Source of the DNA: GCA-003244245 sp050699955
GTDB taxonomy: Bacteria > Actinomycetota > Actinomycetes > Mycobacteriales > Pseudonocardiaceae
Reading direction: 5' to 3'
NCBI GenBank assembly: GCA_050699955.1
Contig: JBOHGD010000004.1
Span: 62,001-126,000 of the forward strand
DNA: 64,000 nt
Both the position numbers and the translations under genes were made by a program. Every line of letters starts with the position of its first letter. Positions within the stretch are counted from its first letter, which is position 1. The notes below the pieces were generated by a model that was not told where the DNA came from, made no database searches, and saw only the letters and a program-made list of their open reading frames with translations. Below are positions 1 through 8,349 of this stretch, piece by piece.

Positions 1-57
1 CGAGTCGACATCGCGCGCTACCGGTCGCTGATCGAGCGCCTCGGCCTACGTCGATGA
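1..57 (+). CDS. rpsO: 30S ribosomal protein S15, C-terminal end (partial)
   Basis: Only the last 18 codons and the TGA stop are in the window; the gene begins upstream. The encoded tail, ending RYRSLIERLGLRR, is the characteristic C-terminus of ribosomal protein S15, which binds 16S rRNA in the central domain of the small subunit. The next gene is pnp, and rpsO-pnp is a conserved bacterial gene pair, which supports the call on such a short piece. Confidence 0.88.
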   Translation, partial: RVDIARYRSLIERLGLRR

Positions 58-212
58 CCCGTGCGAGGGGGAGCGCCCACGTGGCGCTCCTCCTCGCCGC
101 AGTGGGCTCACCGGCACCGTGCCGGGGCCCGATCCACAACCACACATCGCCGCACGAGCCGCCTCGTCACCGTCCTCGGGACCGTCGTCCGCCGGTCCTC
201 GGTAGTGGCTCC

Positions 213-233
213 CGGGAGTACTTGGTGCTCCCG
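213..233 (+). promoter_or_regulatory. Hairpin in the rpsO-pnp spacer
   Basis: The 258-base spacer between rpsO and pnp contains a perfect 6-bp stem, CGGGAG pairing with CTCCCG around a 9-base loop. In several bacteria, including Streptomyces, the rpsO-pnp spacer carries an RNase III-cleaved stem that controls pnp mRNA. This stem is short, so that role here is inference. I see no other clear signal in the spacer. Confidence 0.3.
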
Positions 234-315
234 AGGGCTTCAATCGAAGACCGGCCTCGTCCTCGCTTCCGCACTGGCGGTGCAACCTGTGGCCGTGTCG
301 CGAGGAGGAGAAGAA

Positions 316-2586
316 TTGACCGACCCTACGACGAGTACCCACGCGGCCGGAGCCGTGCACGAGACCACTGCGGTTCTCGACAACGGCGCATTCGGCACCC
401 GCACCGTGCGTTTCGAGACTGGCCGGCTGGCCCGCCAAGCTCTCGGCTCCGTCGTCGCCTACCTCGACGACGAGACCATGCTGTTATCCGCAACCACGGC
501 ATCCAAGCAGCCCAAGGACCAGTTCGACTTCTTCCCGCTCACCGTCGACGTCGAGGAGCGGATGTATGCCGCGGGCCGCATTCCCGGCTCGTTCTTCCGC
601 CGGGAGGGACGGCCCTCTACCGATGCGATCCTCACCTGCCGTCTGATCGACCGGCCGCTGCGCCCGTCCTTCGTGGACGGGCTCCGCAACGAGGTCCAGG
701 TCGTCATCACCGTGCAGAGCCTGGCCCCCTCCGACCCCTACGACGTGCTCGCGATCAACGCGGCCTCGGCGTCCACGCAGATCTCCGGCCTGCCGTTCAA
801 CGGCCCGGTGGGCGCCACCCGGGTCGCACTGCTCGACGGGCAGTGGGTGGGGTTCCCGACTCACGAACAGATCCAGCGCTCGGTCTTCGACATGGTCGTC
901 GCAGGCCGGGTGACCGGTGACGATGTGGCGATCATGATGGTCGAGGCGGAGGCCACCGCTGGCACCGTCGAACTGATCGCGGGCGGTGCCCAGGCCCCGA
1001 CCGAGGAGATCGTCGCGGCCGGCTTGGAGGCCGCCAAGCCCTTCATCCGGGTCCTGGTGCACGCGCAGCAGCAGCTCGCCGACGCGGCAGGCAAGCCAGT
1101 GCTGGGGTTCCCCACCTTCCCGGCCTATCAGCCCGACGTCCTGGACGGCGTCCGCGATGCGGTGGGCGAGGAGTTGGTGCAGGCGCTGACCATCCCGGGC
1201 AAGCAGGAACGGGAGCGGCGGCTCGAGGAGCTCAAGGCCGCCTGCCTGGAACGGCTGAGTGAGCGGTTCACCGGCCGTGAGAAGGAGATCGGCGCGGCGT
1301 TCCGCGCGGTGACCAAGGCCGCCGTCCGGGAGCGCATCCTGCGCGAGAAGATCCGGATCGACGGGCGCGGTCTCACCGACATCCGGCCGCTGTCAGCCGA
1401 GGTCGAGGTGATTCCCCGGGCGCACGGCTCGGCGCTGTTCGAACGTGGTGAGACCCAGATCCTGGGCGTGACCACCCTCAACATGCTGCGCATGGAGCAG
1501 CAGATCGACTCGCTCGGCCCGGAGACCACCAAGCGCTACCTGCACCACTACAACTTCCCGCCGTTCTCCACCGGCGAGACCGGCCGGGTCGGCTCACCCA
1601 AGCGGCGCGAGATCGGCCACGGCGCGCTGGCCGAGCGGGCCGTGGTGCCGGTGCTGCCCAGCCGCGAGGACTTCCCCTACGCGATCCGCCAGGTCTCCGA
1701 GGCACTGGGCTCCAACGGCTCCACGTCGATGGGCTCGGTGTGCGCTTCCACGTTGTCGTTGCTCAACGCGGGTGTCCCGCTCAAGGCGCCGGTGGCCGGT
1801 ATCGCCATGGGCCTGGTGTCCGGCGAGGTGGACGGCCAGCAGCGCTACGTCGCGCTCACCGACATCCTCGGTGCCGAGGATGCTTTCGGCGACATGGATT
1901 TCAAGGTCGCGGGCACCAAGGACTTCGTCACGGCCCTGCAGCTGGACACCAAACTGGCCGGGATACCGTCCGACGTCCTCGCCGGAGCGCTGTCGCAGGC
2001 CCGGGACGCCCGGCTGACCATCCTCGAGGTGATGGCCGAGGCGATCGACGGGCCGGACGAGATGAGTCCGTACGCCCCGCGGGTCACCGCGATCAAGATT
2101 CCGATCGACAAGATCGGCGAGGTGATCGGGCCGAAGGGTAAGATGATCAACTCGATCACCGAGGAGACCGGTGCGGACATCTCCATCGAGGACGACGGCA
2201 CGATCTACGTAGGGGCGCACGACGGTCCGTCCGCCGACGCTGCCATCGACCGGATCAACGCGATCGCCAACCCGCAGCTACCCAAGGTCGGGGAGCGGTT
2301 CCTGGGGACCGTGGTCAAGACCGCCGCTTTCGGCGCCTTCGTCTCGCTGGTGCCGGGTAAGGATGGCCTGGTCCACATTTCCAAGCTGGGCAACGGCAGG
2401 CGAATCGGCAAGGTCGAGGACGTGGTCAAGGTCGGCGACAAGCTTCGTGTCGAGGTGGCCGACATCGACAACCGCGGCAAGATCAGCCTGGTGCCGGTCC
2501 GCGACGCCGACGATGCCGGTGCGGCAGATCCGGCCACCGATGCCGACCCCGCCGACGCGACCGCCGAGGCCCCGGCCGGCACGTGA
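316..2586 (+). CDS. pnp: Polyribonucleotide nucleotidyltransferase (PNPase / GpsI)
   Basis: A 756-residue PNPase, the phosphorolytic 3'-5' exoribonuclease that degrades RNA to nucleoside diphosphates. Two RNase PH-like domains occupy roughly residues 20-165 and 350-560; the second holds FERGETQILGVTTL and the acidic active-site segment DMDFKVAGTKDF near residue 525. A KH domain with the GPKG loop lies near 590-655 and an S1 domain near 656-730. The start is taken as TTG at 316 because AGGAGGAG sits at 303-310, five bases upstream, and translation then begins just before the conserved N-terminal domain; the open frame extends to 61 but that part has no PNPase similarity. The stop overlaps the next start as GTGA, so the M16 peptidase gene is translationally coupled. 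A tail of Asp/Ala/Pro follows S1. Confidence 0.97.
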   Translation: MTDPTTSTHAAGAVHETTAVLDNGAFGTRTVRFETGRLARQALGSVVAYLDDETMLLSATTASKQPKDQFDFFPLTVDVEERMYAAGRIPGSFFRREGRPSTDAILTCRLIDRPLRPSFVDGLRNEVQVVITVQSLAPSDPYDVLAINAASASTQISGLPFNGPVGATRVALLDGQWVGFPTHEQIQRSVFDMVVAGRVTGDDVAIMMVEAEATAGTVELIAGGAQAPTEEIVAAGLEAAKPFIRVLVHAQQQLADAAGKPVLGFPTFPAYQPDVLDGVRDAVGEELVQALTIPGKQERERRLEELKAACLERLSERFTGREKEIGAAFRAVTKAAVRERILREKIRIDGRGLTDIRPLSAEVEVIPRAHGSALFERGETQILGVTTLNMLRMEQQIDSLGPETTKRYLHHYNFPPFSTGETGRVGSPKRREIGHGALAERAVVPVLPSREDFPYAIRQVSEALGSNGSTSMGSVCASTLSLLNAGVPLKAPVAGIAMGLVSGEVDGQQRYVALTDILGAEDAFGDMDFKVAGTKDFVTALQLDTKLAGIPSDVLAGALSQARDARLTILEVMAEAIDGPDEMSPYAPRVTAIKIPIDKIGEVIGPKGKMINSITEETGADISIEDDGTIYVGAHDGPSADAAIDRINAIANPQLPKVGERFLGTVVKTAAFGAFVSLVPGKDGLVHISKLGNGRRIGKVEDVVKVGDKLRVEVADIDNRGKISLVPVRDADDAGAADPATDADPADATAEAPAGT

Positions 2587-3983
2587 CGCCACGGCACCGC
2601 TGCGAGATTGCCCGGCCGACGCCGCCCACCCAGGGCAGTCGGCGTAGTTCCGGGCGGCTGGTGCGCACCCGCACTACCGTGCTGGACCGGCGGGTCGACG
2701 GCGGCGCGCTGCGGCGCAGCGTGCTGCCGTCCGGGTTGCGGGTGCTGACCGAGGAACTGCCCGGCACCCGTTCTGCCGCGGTGGGGATGTGGGTGGCGGT
2801 GGGCTCCCGCGACGAGCCCGCACCGGTAGCCGGTGCCGCGCACTACCTGGAGCACCTGCTGTTCAAGGGCACCGCCCGGCGTACCGCCGCGGGGATCGCC
2901 GAGGAGATCGATGCGGTGGGTGGTGAGCTCAACGCGTTCACCGCCAAGGAGTACACCTGCTACTACGCGCACGTGCTGGACGCCGACCTCGAGCTGGCCG
3001 TCGACCTGGTGTGCGACGTGCTCGGTGACGCCCTGCTCGACCCGGCGGATGTGGACCTCGAGCGCGGCGTGGTACTCGAGGAGATCGCGATGCGGGACGA
3101 CGATCCGGAGGACTTACTGGACGACGAGTTCTGCGCCGCATTGCTGGGCTGCCATCCTCTCGGGCGCTCGGTGCTGGGCACCGAGGCGTCGATCAGCGGG
3201 ATGAGCCGGGAGGCGCTGCACCGCTTCTACCGGCGGCGCTACACCCCGGAGCGGATGGTGCTTGCGGTGACCGGCAACGTCACCCATGGGGCGGTGCTGG
3301 CAGCGGTGCGGCGTAGTTTCGGGTCTCGCCTGACCGGATCCGCCGCGCCGGTGTCACCGCGCCGGGGCCGGGCCAGGATCACCGGCCGCCGCCCGCTCGC
3401 GGTGCGCACCGACCACTCCGAGCAGGCGCATCTCATGCTCGGAGTGCGCGCCATGGACCGGCACGACGACCGCCGCTGTGTGCTCGGCGTGCTCAACGCC
3501 GTACTGGGCGGTGGGATGAGCTCACGGTTGTTCCAGCAGATCCGGGAACAGCGCGGGCTCGCTTATTCGGTCTACTCCTCGGTGACCTGTTACGCCGACC
3601 TCGGGAGCCTGTCGATCTACGCCGGTTGCTCTCCGCAGCGCCTCGGTGAGGTGGCCGCGGTGATCGGCGACGTGTTGGCCTTGATCACCCGTGACGGTAT
3701 CTCCGACGCCGAACTGGCTCGTGGCAAGGGGCAGCTTCGCGGCGCGCTGATCCTGGGCCTGGAGGATCCGGGCGACCGGATGATCCGGATCGGCAAGGCC
3801 GAGCTCGGCCATGGTGAGCATTGCACCGTCGAGGAAGCGCTAGAGCAGATCGACGAGGTGACCGCCGAACGGGTCGGCGTGCTGGCCCGTGAACTACTGC
3901 GCAGGCCGATCACCGCCGCGGTGGTCGGCCCCTACTCTTCCGCAGAAGACCTGCCCGACGAGATCGCCCAGTTGACGGCATGA
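2583..3983 (+). CDS. M16 family zinc metallopeptidase (PepR-like)
   Basis: A 466-residue M16 (pitrilysin-type) peptidase. The inverted zinc motif HxxEH is visible as HYLEH at residues 87-91, and the distal ligand region GVVLEEIAM lies at about 162-170. The C-terminal half contains the family's second fold with GGGMSSRLFQQIREQRGLAYSVYS split across its conserved stretch, where the R/Y substrate-binding pair lies. It corresponds to the mycobacterial gene directly after gpsI, a processing-peptidase-like protein of uncertain substrate. The start is GTG at 2583, overlapping the pnp stop by four bases; about 30 N-terminal residues before RTTVLDRR are poorly conserved in type, so a later start is possible. 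Confidence 0.9.
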   Translation: MTPRHRCEIARPTPPTQGSRRSSGRLVRTRTTVLDRRVDGGALRRSVLPSGLRVLTEELPGTRSAAVGMWVAVGSRDEPAPVAGAAHYLEHLLFKGTARRTAAGIAEEIDAVGGELNAFTAKEYTCYYAHVLDADLELAVDLVCDVLGDALLDPADVDLERGVVLEEIAMRDDDPEDLLDDEFCAALLGCHPLGRSVLGTEASISGMSREALHRFYRRRYTPERMVLAVTGNVTHGAVLAAVRRSFGSRLTGSAAPVSPRRGRARITGRRPLAVRTDHSEQAHLMLGVRAMDRHDDRRCVLGVLNAVLGGGMSSRLFQQIREQRGLAYSVYSSVTCYADLGSLSIYAGCSPQRLGEVAAVIGDVLALITRDGISDAELARGKGQLRGALILGLEDPGDRMIRIGKAELGHGEHCTVEEALEQIDEVTAERVGVLARELLRRPITAAVVGPYSSAEDLPDEIAQLTA

Positions 3984-3996
3984 CGGAGTTGATTGC

Positions 3997-4806
3997 ATGA
4001 CGGCACCCGAACAGACATCGCCCGACCAGACATCGCCCGGGCAGGACCGCTCGCAGGACAACCCCATCCGGGTCGGGGTGCTCGGCGCCCGCGGGCGGGT
4101 GGGCACCGAGGTGTGTAAGGCGGTGGACGCGGCGCAGGACATGGAGCTCGTCGCGATGGTCGACACGGGCGACTGGATGTTCAACGTCGCGGACGCGGGC
4201 GCCGAGGTGGTCGTCGATTTCACCCATCCCGAGGTGGTGATGGACAACGTGCGGTTCTGCGTGGACCAGGGCATCCACGCCGTGGTGGGTACCACGGGTT
4301 TCGACGAGACGCGGCTGGCCCAGGTCCGGGAATGGCTCGCGCCCCGGCCAGACCTCGGAGTGCTGATCGCGCCCAACTTCGCCATCGGGGCGATCCTGTC
4401 GATGCGCTTCGCCGCGATGGCCGCGCGGTTCTACGAGTCGGTCGAGGTCGTGGAGCTGCACCACCCACGCAAGGCTGATGCGCCATCGGGCACCGCGGCC
4501 CGCACCGCCGCGCTCATCGCTCAGGCCCGGGCCAAGGCCGGGATGGCTCCGGTCCCGGATGCCACCACCCAGTCGCTACCGGGGGCCCGCGGCGCAGACG
4601 TCGAAGGGGTGCGGGTGCACTCGGTGCGTCTCGCCGGTCTCGTCGCGCACCAGGAGATCCTGCTGGGTACCGGAGGCGAGACCTTGACGATCCGGCACGA
4701 CTCGCTGGACCGCTCTTCGTTCATGCCGGGGGTGCTGCTCGGTGTCCGATCGGTGCTGAACCGCCCGGGACTGACCCTGGGGCTGGAGCCGCTGCTCGAC
4801 CTCTAG
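3997..4806 (+). CDS. dapB: 4-hydroxy-tetrahydrodipicolinate reductase
   Basis: A 269-residue DapB, catalysing NAD(P)H reduction of 4-hydroxy-tetrahydrodipicolinate to tetrahydrodipicolinate in the lysine and meso-diaminopimelate pathway. The Rossmann glycine motif GVLGARGRVG is at residues 27-36, and the catalytic signature ELHHPRKADAPSGTA at about 152-166 contains the active-site His and Lys. About 22 Gln/Ser/Pro-rich residues precede the fold, longer than in many DapB proteins. The gene begins 13 bases after the peptidase. dapA lies 7.5 kb downstream, and meso-Dap is the third residue added by MurE encoded at 30.2 kb. Confidence 0.97.
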   Translation: MTAPEQTSPDQTSPGQDRSQDNPIRVGVLGARGRVGTEVCKAVDAAQDMELVAMVDTGDWMFNVADAGAEVVVDFTHPEVVMDNVRFCVDQGIHAVVGTTGFDETRLAQVREWLAPRPDLGVLIAPNFAIGAILSMRFAAMAARFYESVEVVELHHPRKADAPSGTAARTAALIAQARAKAGMAPVPDATTQSLPGARGADVEGVRVHSVRLAGLVAHQEILLGTGGETLTIRHDSLDRSSFMPGVLLGVRSVLNRPGLTLGLEPLLDL

Positions 4807-4822
4807 CCTGACGGTGCCGGAC

Positions 4823-5328
4823 CTACGGTTTGTTCCTATGAGCGACGACAGCTTCGGTGTATGCCTCGGTGGTCTCGTCGTTTTGGTTAATTCCCAGCTC
4901 ACCGAGTACCTGGCGGATGGCCTCCAGTGCCGGGCCGACATCCGGGGGGAGTCCACGATCGATTCGATTTCGAGGAACGTCTCCTGCAGTTCGGGCACGT
5001 AGACGAGGCTGGCTAGCAGCGGGTGGCCTGCGGTGAGCACCGCTCGCAGCGCGTCGGCGTCGCCAACGGTCGTTTCGGTTTCCGGCTTGGATCCGCTTGG
5101 CGTATGCACCGGGGGTCCCTTGTATGTCAGCATGGTCACCGCCGCATCGATGTCGGTATGTATCTCGCGCACCCGCAGTTCGCGCCCGTCGTGGGTCAAC
5201 GTGCGGTCTGGGGTGTCGAAGTAGGTGTCGGCGTACACGCTGCGCTGCTCGGCTGCGCGCTCGCGCAGCAATTCCCGAACCCGGTCGGGGCCGTGCATCC
5301 GTGCCTTCAACTCTGCCTCGATGCCCAT
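4823..5328 (-). pseudogene. CYTH-domain protein (class IV adenylate cyclase-like), frameshifted
   Basis: Reading from ATG at 5328 (complement), the product starts MGIEAELKARM with the ExExK signature of the CYTH (CyaB/thiamine triphosphatase) fold. It continues through the basic strand LRVREI, the TYKGP strand, KPETETTV and FLEIESIVD. At a run of six G on the plus strand (4944-4949) the frame is lost: adding one base restores a family-like helix, PPDVGPALEAIRQVLGELGI, and a stop at 4823-4825. Without it translation runs through unrelated sequence into dapB antisense. A one-base deletion in a homopolymer explains this, and a sequencing error cannot be excluded. It lies 10 bases after the truncated gene on the same strand, suggesting a former operon. 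Confidence 0.7.
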
Positions 5329-5338
5329 ATGGTCCGCC

Positions 5339-5650
5339 TCACATGACTCGGCGCGCGGTGCGCTGTAGCTCGCCGACGAATCGGCGGAAGCCACGGTGTA
5401 GTGCACCGCCGTAGGCGGCAGTGCTGATCTTGTACATGGGAGATGTGTGTCCCTCGGTGTCCTGCCCGAACGCGGAGACGAACAACGTCTCATCCAACGC
5501 GATCACTCGCCACGTCGGCAGTAGGTCGTAGAGGTAGATCTCCACGGTTGTGGTCGTATGTGCGGCCAGTTCCCGAAGCCGCGCTACCGCGAGCAACACC
5601 CCAGATGAAAAAGTCTCGAATGATTCGCTGCCGGCGTCGCTGTCAAGCGT
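5339..5650 (-). pseudogene. Truncated conserved protein, C-terminal fragment
   Basis: A reverse-strand reading frame ending with TGA at 5339-5341. About 100 residues look like genuine folded protein (FETFSSGVLLAVARLRELAA, then VEIYLYDLLPTWRVIALDE and ALHRGFRRFVGELQRTARRV). Further upstream the frame degenerates into Ser/Cys-rich sequence that overlaps the oppositely oriented NTF2-like gene. I find no plausible start with a ribosome site, so I read it as the preserved C-terminal part of a longer gene; the 5' limit given is approximate. The family is not recognised with confidence. It was probably cotranscribed with the CYTH gene 10 bases downstream. Confidence 0.45.
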
Positions 5651-5763
5651 CGACCTATCGCACGTAGTATTACAAGAGCCACGTTTGATCCATGCTCTCG
5701 TCGAGAAACATTCGCAGCATGACATGCCACTGACTCTGACCGCTATCACGGAGGGCATCTTAG

Positions 5764-6273
5764 ATGACACTGACTAAGCAGAAGGTCCGCAGCATCGTTG
5801 ACCTCTACATCCAGGCGTGGGTCGGGCAGGACCCCGACCTGATCATAACCATCTTCACTGACACTGCTACCTACCATGAGCGGGTGCTTGAAGCACCAAT
5901 CCAAGATCGGGAAGGAATCCGAGCGTACTGGCAGACCAAGGTAGTCGAGTCTCAGGACAATATCGACTGTGAGCTGCTGAATCTGTACCTCGATGGAAAT
6001 ACAGCCATTGTCGAATGGGAGGCACAGTTCGACGATGTGGTCCAGAAGGTTCGCAAGCGGATGCGAGAGGTCGCCATCCTTGTCTTCGAAGACCAGTTGA
6101 TTGCCAGCCTCCGCGAATACTGGGCATCCGAGCGCATGGACCGACGGCTCCCTGGACCAGCTCCAACGACGGACGGTTACCGAGGTGTGCGGGCGGGGTA
6201 CTCCCCTGACCTCGCCTCTGTGGATGGGCCTCACGACCATGCCATCCCCACACCGGACAGACCTATGTCTTGA
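5764..6273 (+). CDS. NTF2-like (SnoaL-type) protein
   Basis: The first 120 residues follow the nuclear transport factor 2 / SnoaL-like cone fold. A first helix (VRSIVDLYIQAWVGQDPDLI) leads to FTDTATYHERV, the REGIRAYW segment, then strands with EWEAQFDD and a final REYWASE strand. These proteins bind small ligands or act as isomerases, cyclases or immunity-type factors; no substrate can be assigned. GGAGGG at 5750-5755 is 8 bases before the ATG. The family normally ends near WASE (about residue 121), and the remaining 48 residues look like read-through, so a C-terminal frameshift or lost stop is possible. Base composition is visibly less GC-rich than the neighbours. Confidence 0.65.
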   Translation: MTLTKQKVRSIVDLYIQAWVGQDPDLIITIFTDTATYHERVLEAPIQDREGIRAYWQTKVVESQDNIDCELLNLYLDGNTAIVEWEAQFDDVVQKVRKRMREVAILVFEDQLIASLREYWASERMDRRLPGPAPTTDGYRGVRAGYSPDLASVDGPHDHAIPTPDRPMS

Positions 6274-6448
6274 TCACCGACACCAGCCGACACCGTCCAA
6301 GAATCGCTGGCCCCGCCCGTTGGACTCGTCGATCAAGCTATCTTCGCAGGTAGTGGGCATGTATAAGAGTGCACTAAGAGCGCGCTGGTTGTACTCAACG
6401 AAGTGCTGGCGTAGAGGACGGACTTATGACCCGCTGTCACGCAGCCGG

Positions 6449-7003
6449 TCAGCTGACGGTCAGGTCGAGCGGGCCGGTCAGGCGCATCTCGCGCAGCACC
6501 TGCCCGCCTGCGTCGAGGGTGCGCACGGTGCCGTCGGGGCTCCACCCGGCGCGCCGGTAGAAGTTCAGCGAGGCCGGGTCCTCGGCGGGCACCCAGGCGA
6601 TGCCCCGGGTGGCACCGGCATCCCGAAACACTGCGGCGGCCGCGGCGAGCAACCGCCCACCATGCCCGCGCCGCCCCCACCTCGGCTCCACCAGCAGGGT
6701 GCTCACCAGCACGGTCTGCGCCGCGTCGGCGGGCAGTGCGCCATCGGCAGCGGCCACCTCGCCGTGCGGAGCCCGGCCGGCCACCACGAATCCCACCGCA
6801 TCGTCACCCTCGGTGGCGAGCAGCACCGTGGCCCCGCCCTGGACGGTGTCGGCCCAGGCCCGTGCCACCTCCGGCGAGTCCAGCCCGTCCAGTGCCTCGG
6901 TGGGCAGCAGTTCACCGTAGGCGGTCCGCCAGGTCGCCCGGTGCAACGCGGTGAGCACGGGGACGTCCTGCGCAGTGGCGGCGCGTACCCCGGCTCGTGC
7001 CAT
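6449..7003 (-). CDS. GNAT family N-acetyltransferase
   Basis: A 184-residue GCN5-related acetyltransferase. The acetyl-CoA binding motif A appears as VEPRWGRRGHGGRLLAAA, following strand VLVSTLLV, and the C-terminal LNFYRRAGW segment is typical of motif B in this superfamily. The substrate is not evident. The start is taken at ATG 7003 (MARAGVRAAT), where the GNAT fold begins; the open frame extends further upstream but without similarity. It is transcribed divergently from the YcaQ-like gene starting about 60 bases away. Confidence 0.8.
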   Translation of the reverse strand: MARAGVRAATAQDVPVLTALHRATWRTAYGELLPTEALDGLDSPEVARAWADTVQGGATVLLATEGDDAVGFVVAGRAPHGEVAAADGALPADAAQTVLVSTLLVEPRWGRRGHGGRLLAAAAAVFRDAGATRGIAWVPAEDPASLNFYRRAGWSPDGTVRTLDAGGQVLREMRLTGPLDLTVS

Positions 7004-7062
7004 CCCGCCACGGTAGCGAGACCTGAAACGGCCCGAGCAGCAGGCGTTGTTGTCGGTGCCGG

Positions 7063-8349
7063 ATGGCACCATCTGCGTTCGTGCAGACCATGGGACCAGC
7101 CGCTGCCCGCCGCACCGTGCTGGCCGCGCAGGGCTTCGCCGACCCGCGCCCTGCCGGGCCGGTGACCCGGCGCCACCTGCTGCGGGTACTGGGCCGGATC
7201 CGGCTGCTGCAGCTGGATTCGGTGACGGTGCTGGCCAGGGCGCACTACCTGCCGGTGCTCAGCCGGCTGGGTCCCTACCCGAGGGAGCTGCTCGATGGTG
7301 CCGCCTGGGAGCACACCGCCCGCCGGCCCCGCCTGCTGGTGGAGTACTGGGCGCACGAGGCGAGCCTGGTGCCGGTGGAGGACTGGCCGCTGCTGCACTC
7401 GGGGGCCAAGAAACCGGGCTGGTGGCACCGGTACGGCGCACTCGCAGCCGAGGCGCCCGAGCTGGTCACCGCTGTGCTGGACGCGGTGAAGGAACGTGGG
7501 CCGATCGGCGCGGGCACCCTTGAGCAGGAGCTGGGCGGCGGGGCGCGGCGTCGGCCGGGCTCCTGGTGGAACCGGACCGATACCAAGAGGATCTGTGAAT
7601 GGCTGTTCGGCATCGGTGAGCTGAGCACCGGCACCCGGCGTGGCTTCGAGCGGCTCTACGACCTGCCCGAGCGGGTGCTGCCCTCGGAGGTGCTCGCTCG
7701 CCGGGTCGACGCGCGGCAGGGGGCCCGTGAGCTGATCTCCCGGGCTGCCACCGCGCTGGGTGTGGCCACCGAGCCGGATCTGCGGGACTACTACCGGTTG
7801 CGGCCGGAGCGCAGCCGTCAGGCGGTCGCCGAGCTGGTGGAGGACGGTGAGCTGGAGCCGGTGGTGGTCCGCGGCTGGCCGGCGCCGGCCTACCGGCATC
7901 GTGGCGCGGCCACCCCGCGGCGGATCACCGGCGCGGCGCTGCTGTGCCCGTTCGATCCCTTGATCTGGAACCGGGCTCGGACCGAGCGGTTGTTCGGCTT
8001 CCGCTATCGCGTCGAGATCTACGTCCCGGAGGCCCAGCGCAGCTACGGCTATTATGTCTTCCCGTTCCTGCTGGACGGTGAACTGGTCGCCCGGGTGGAT
8101 CTGAAAGCCGACCGGGCGGCCGGTTTGCTGCGGGTACAGGGCGCCTTCGCTGAGCCGGGGGTGGACACCGCCAGGGTGGTCGCGCAGCTCGCAGGCACGG
8201 TGCGAGAGATGGCCGGGTGGCTGAAGCTGGACGGGATCACGGTGGGGGAACGCGGTGACCTCGTGGGCGCACTCCGTCAAGCAATCATGGGTCAAGCAAT
8301 CATGGGTCAAGCAATCATGGGTCGAACCATCATGACGGTGCCGAGGTGA
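7063..8349 (+). CDS. Winged-helix DNA-binding protein, YcaQ/AlkZ-like
   Basis: A 428-residue protein of the YcaQ/AlkZ winged-helix family, HTH_42 type, members of which unhook DNA interstrand crosslinks or excise bulky alkyl adducts. Family-like segments are LLQLDSV near residue 49, the RPRLLVEYWAHEASLVP block near 90-110, FDPLIWNRARTERLFGF near 300, and RSYGYYVFPFLLDGELVARVDLKADR near 330. These conserved blocks support the family; the damage recognised cannot be predicted. The start at ATG 7063 is uncertain, with GTG 7081 and ATG 7090 as alternatives. The last ~20 residues (QAIMG repeated) come from a 15-bp tandem repeat, and the 3' end overlaps the convergent gene by 20 bases. Confidence 0.82.
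   Translation: MAPSAFVQTMGPAAARRTVLAAQGFADPRPAGPVTRRHLLRVLGRIRLLQLDSVTVLARAHYLPVLSRLGPYPRELLDGAAWEHTARRPRLLVEYWAHEASLVPVEDWPLLHSGAKKPGWWHRYGALAAEAPELVTAVLDAVKERGPIGAGTLEQELGGGARRRPGSWWNRTDTKRICEWLFGIGELSTGTRRGFERLYDLPERVLPSEVLARRVDARQGARELISRAATALGVATEPDLRDYYRLRPERSRQAVAELVEDGELEPVVVRGWPAPAYRHRGAATPRRITGAALLCPFDPLIWNRARTERLFGFRYRVEIYVPEAQRSYGYYVFPFLLDGELVARVDLKADRAAGLLRVQGAFAEPGVDTARVVAQLAGTVREMAGWLKLDGITVGERGDLVGALRQAIMGQAIMGQAIMGRTIMTVPR
8277..8336 (+). repeat. 15-bp tandem repeat at the 3' end of the YcaQ-like gene
   Basis: Three exact copies of TCAAGCAATCATGGG (8277-8291, 8292-8306, 8307-8321) and a fourth degenerate copy (8322-8336). The unit is a multiple of three, so it adds QAIMG repeats to the protein without breaking frame. 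The degenerate copy holds the stop codon of the convergent DUF4097 gene. Slipped-strand variation in copy number would alter only the protein tail. Confidence 0.9.

Noticed and set aside
4943..4950. Programmed ribosomal frameshifting in the CYTH gene
   Set aside because: A simple G6 run without a downstream pseudoknot or stop-proximal signal is better explained by a one-base deletion or sequencing error.
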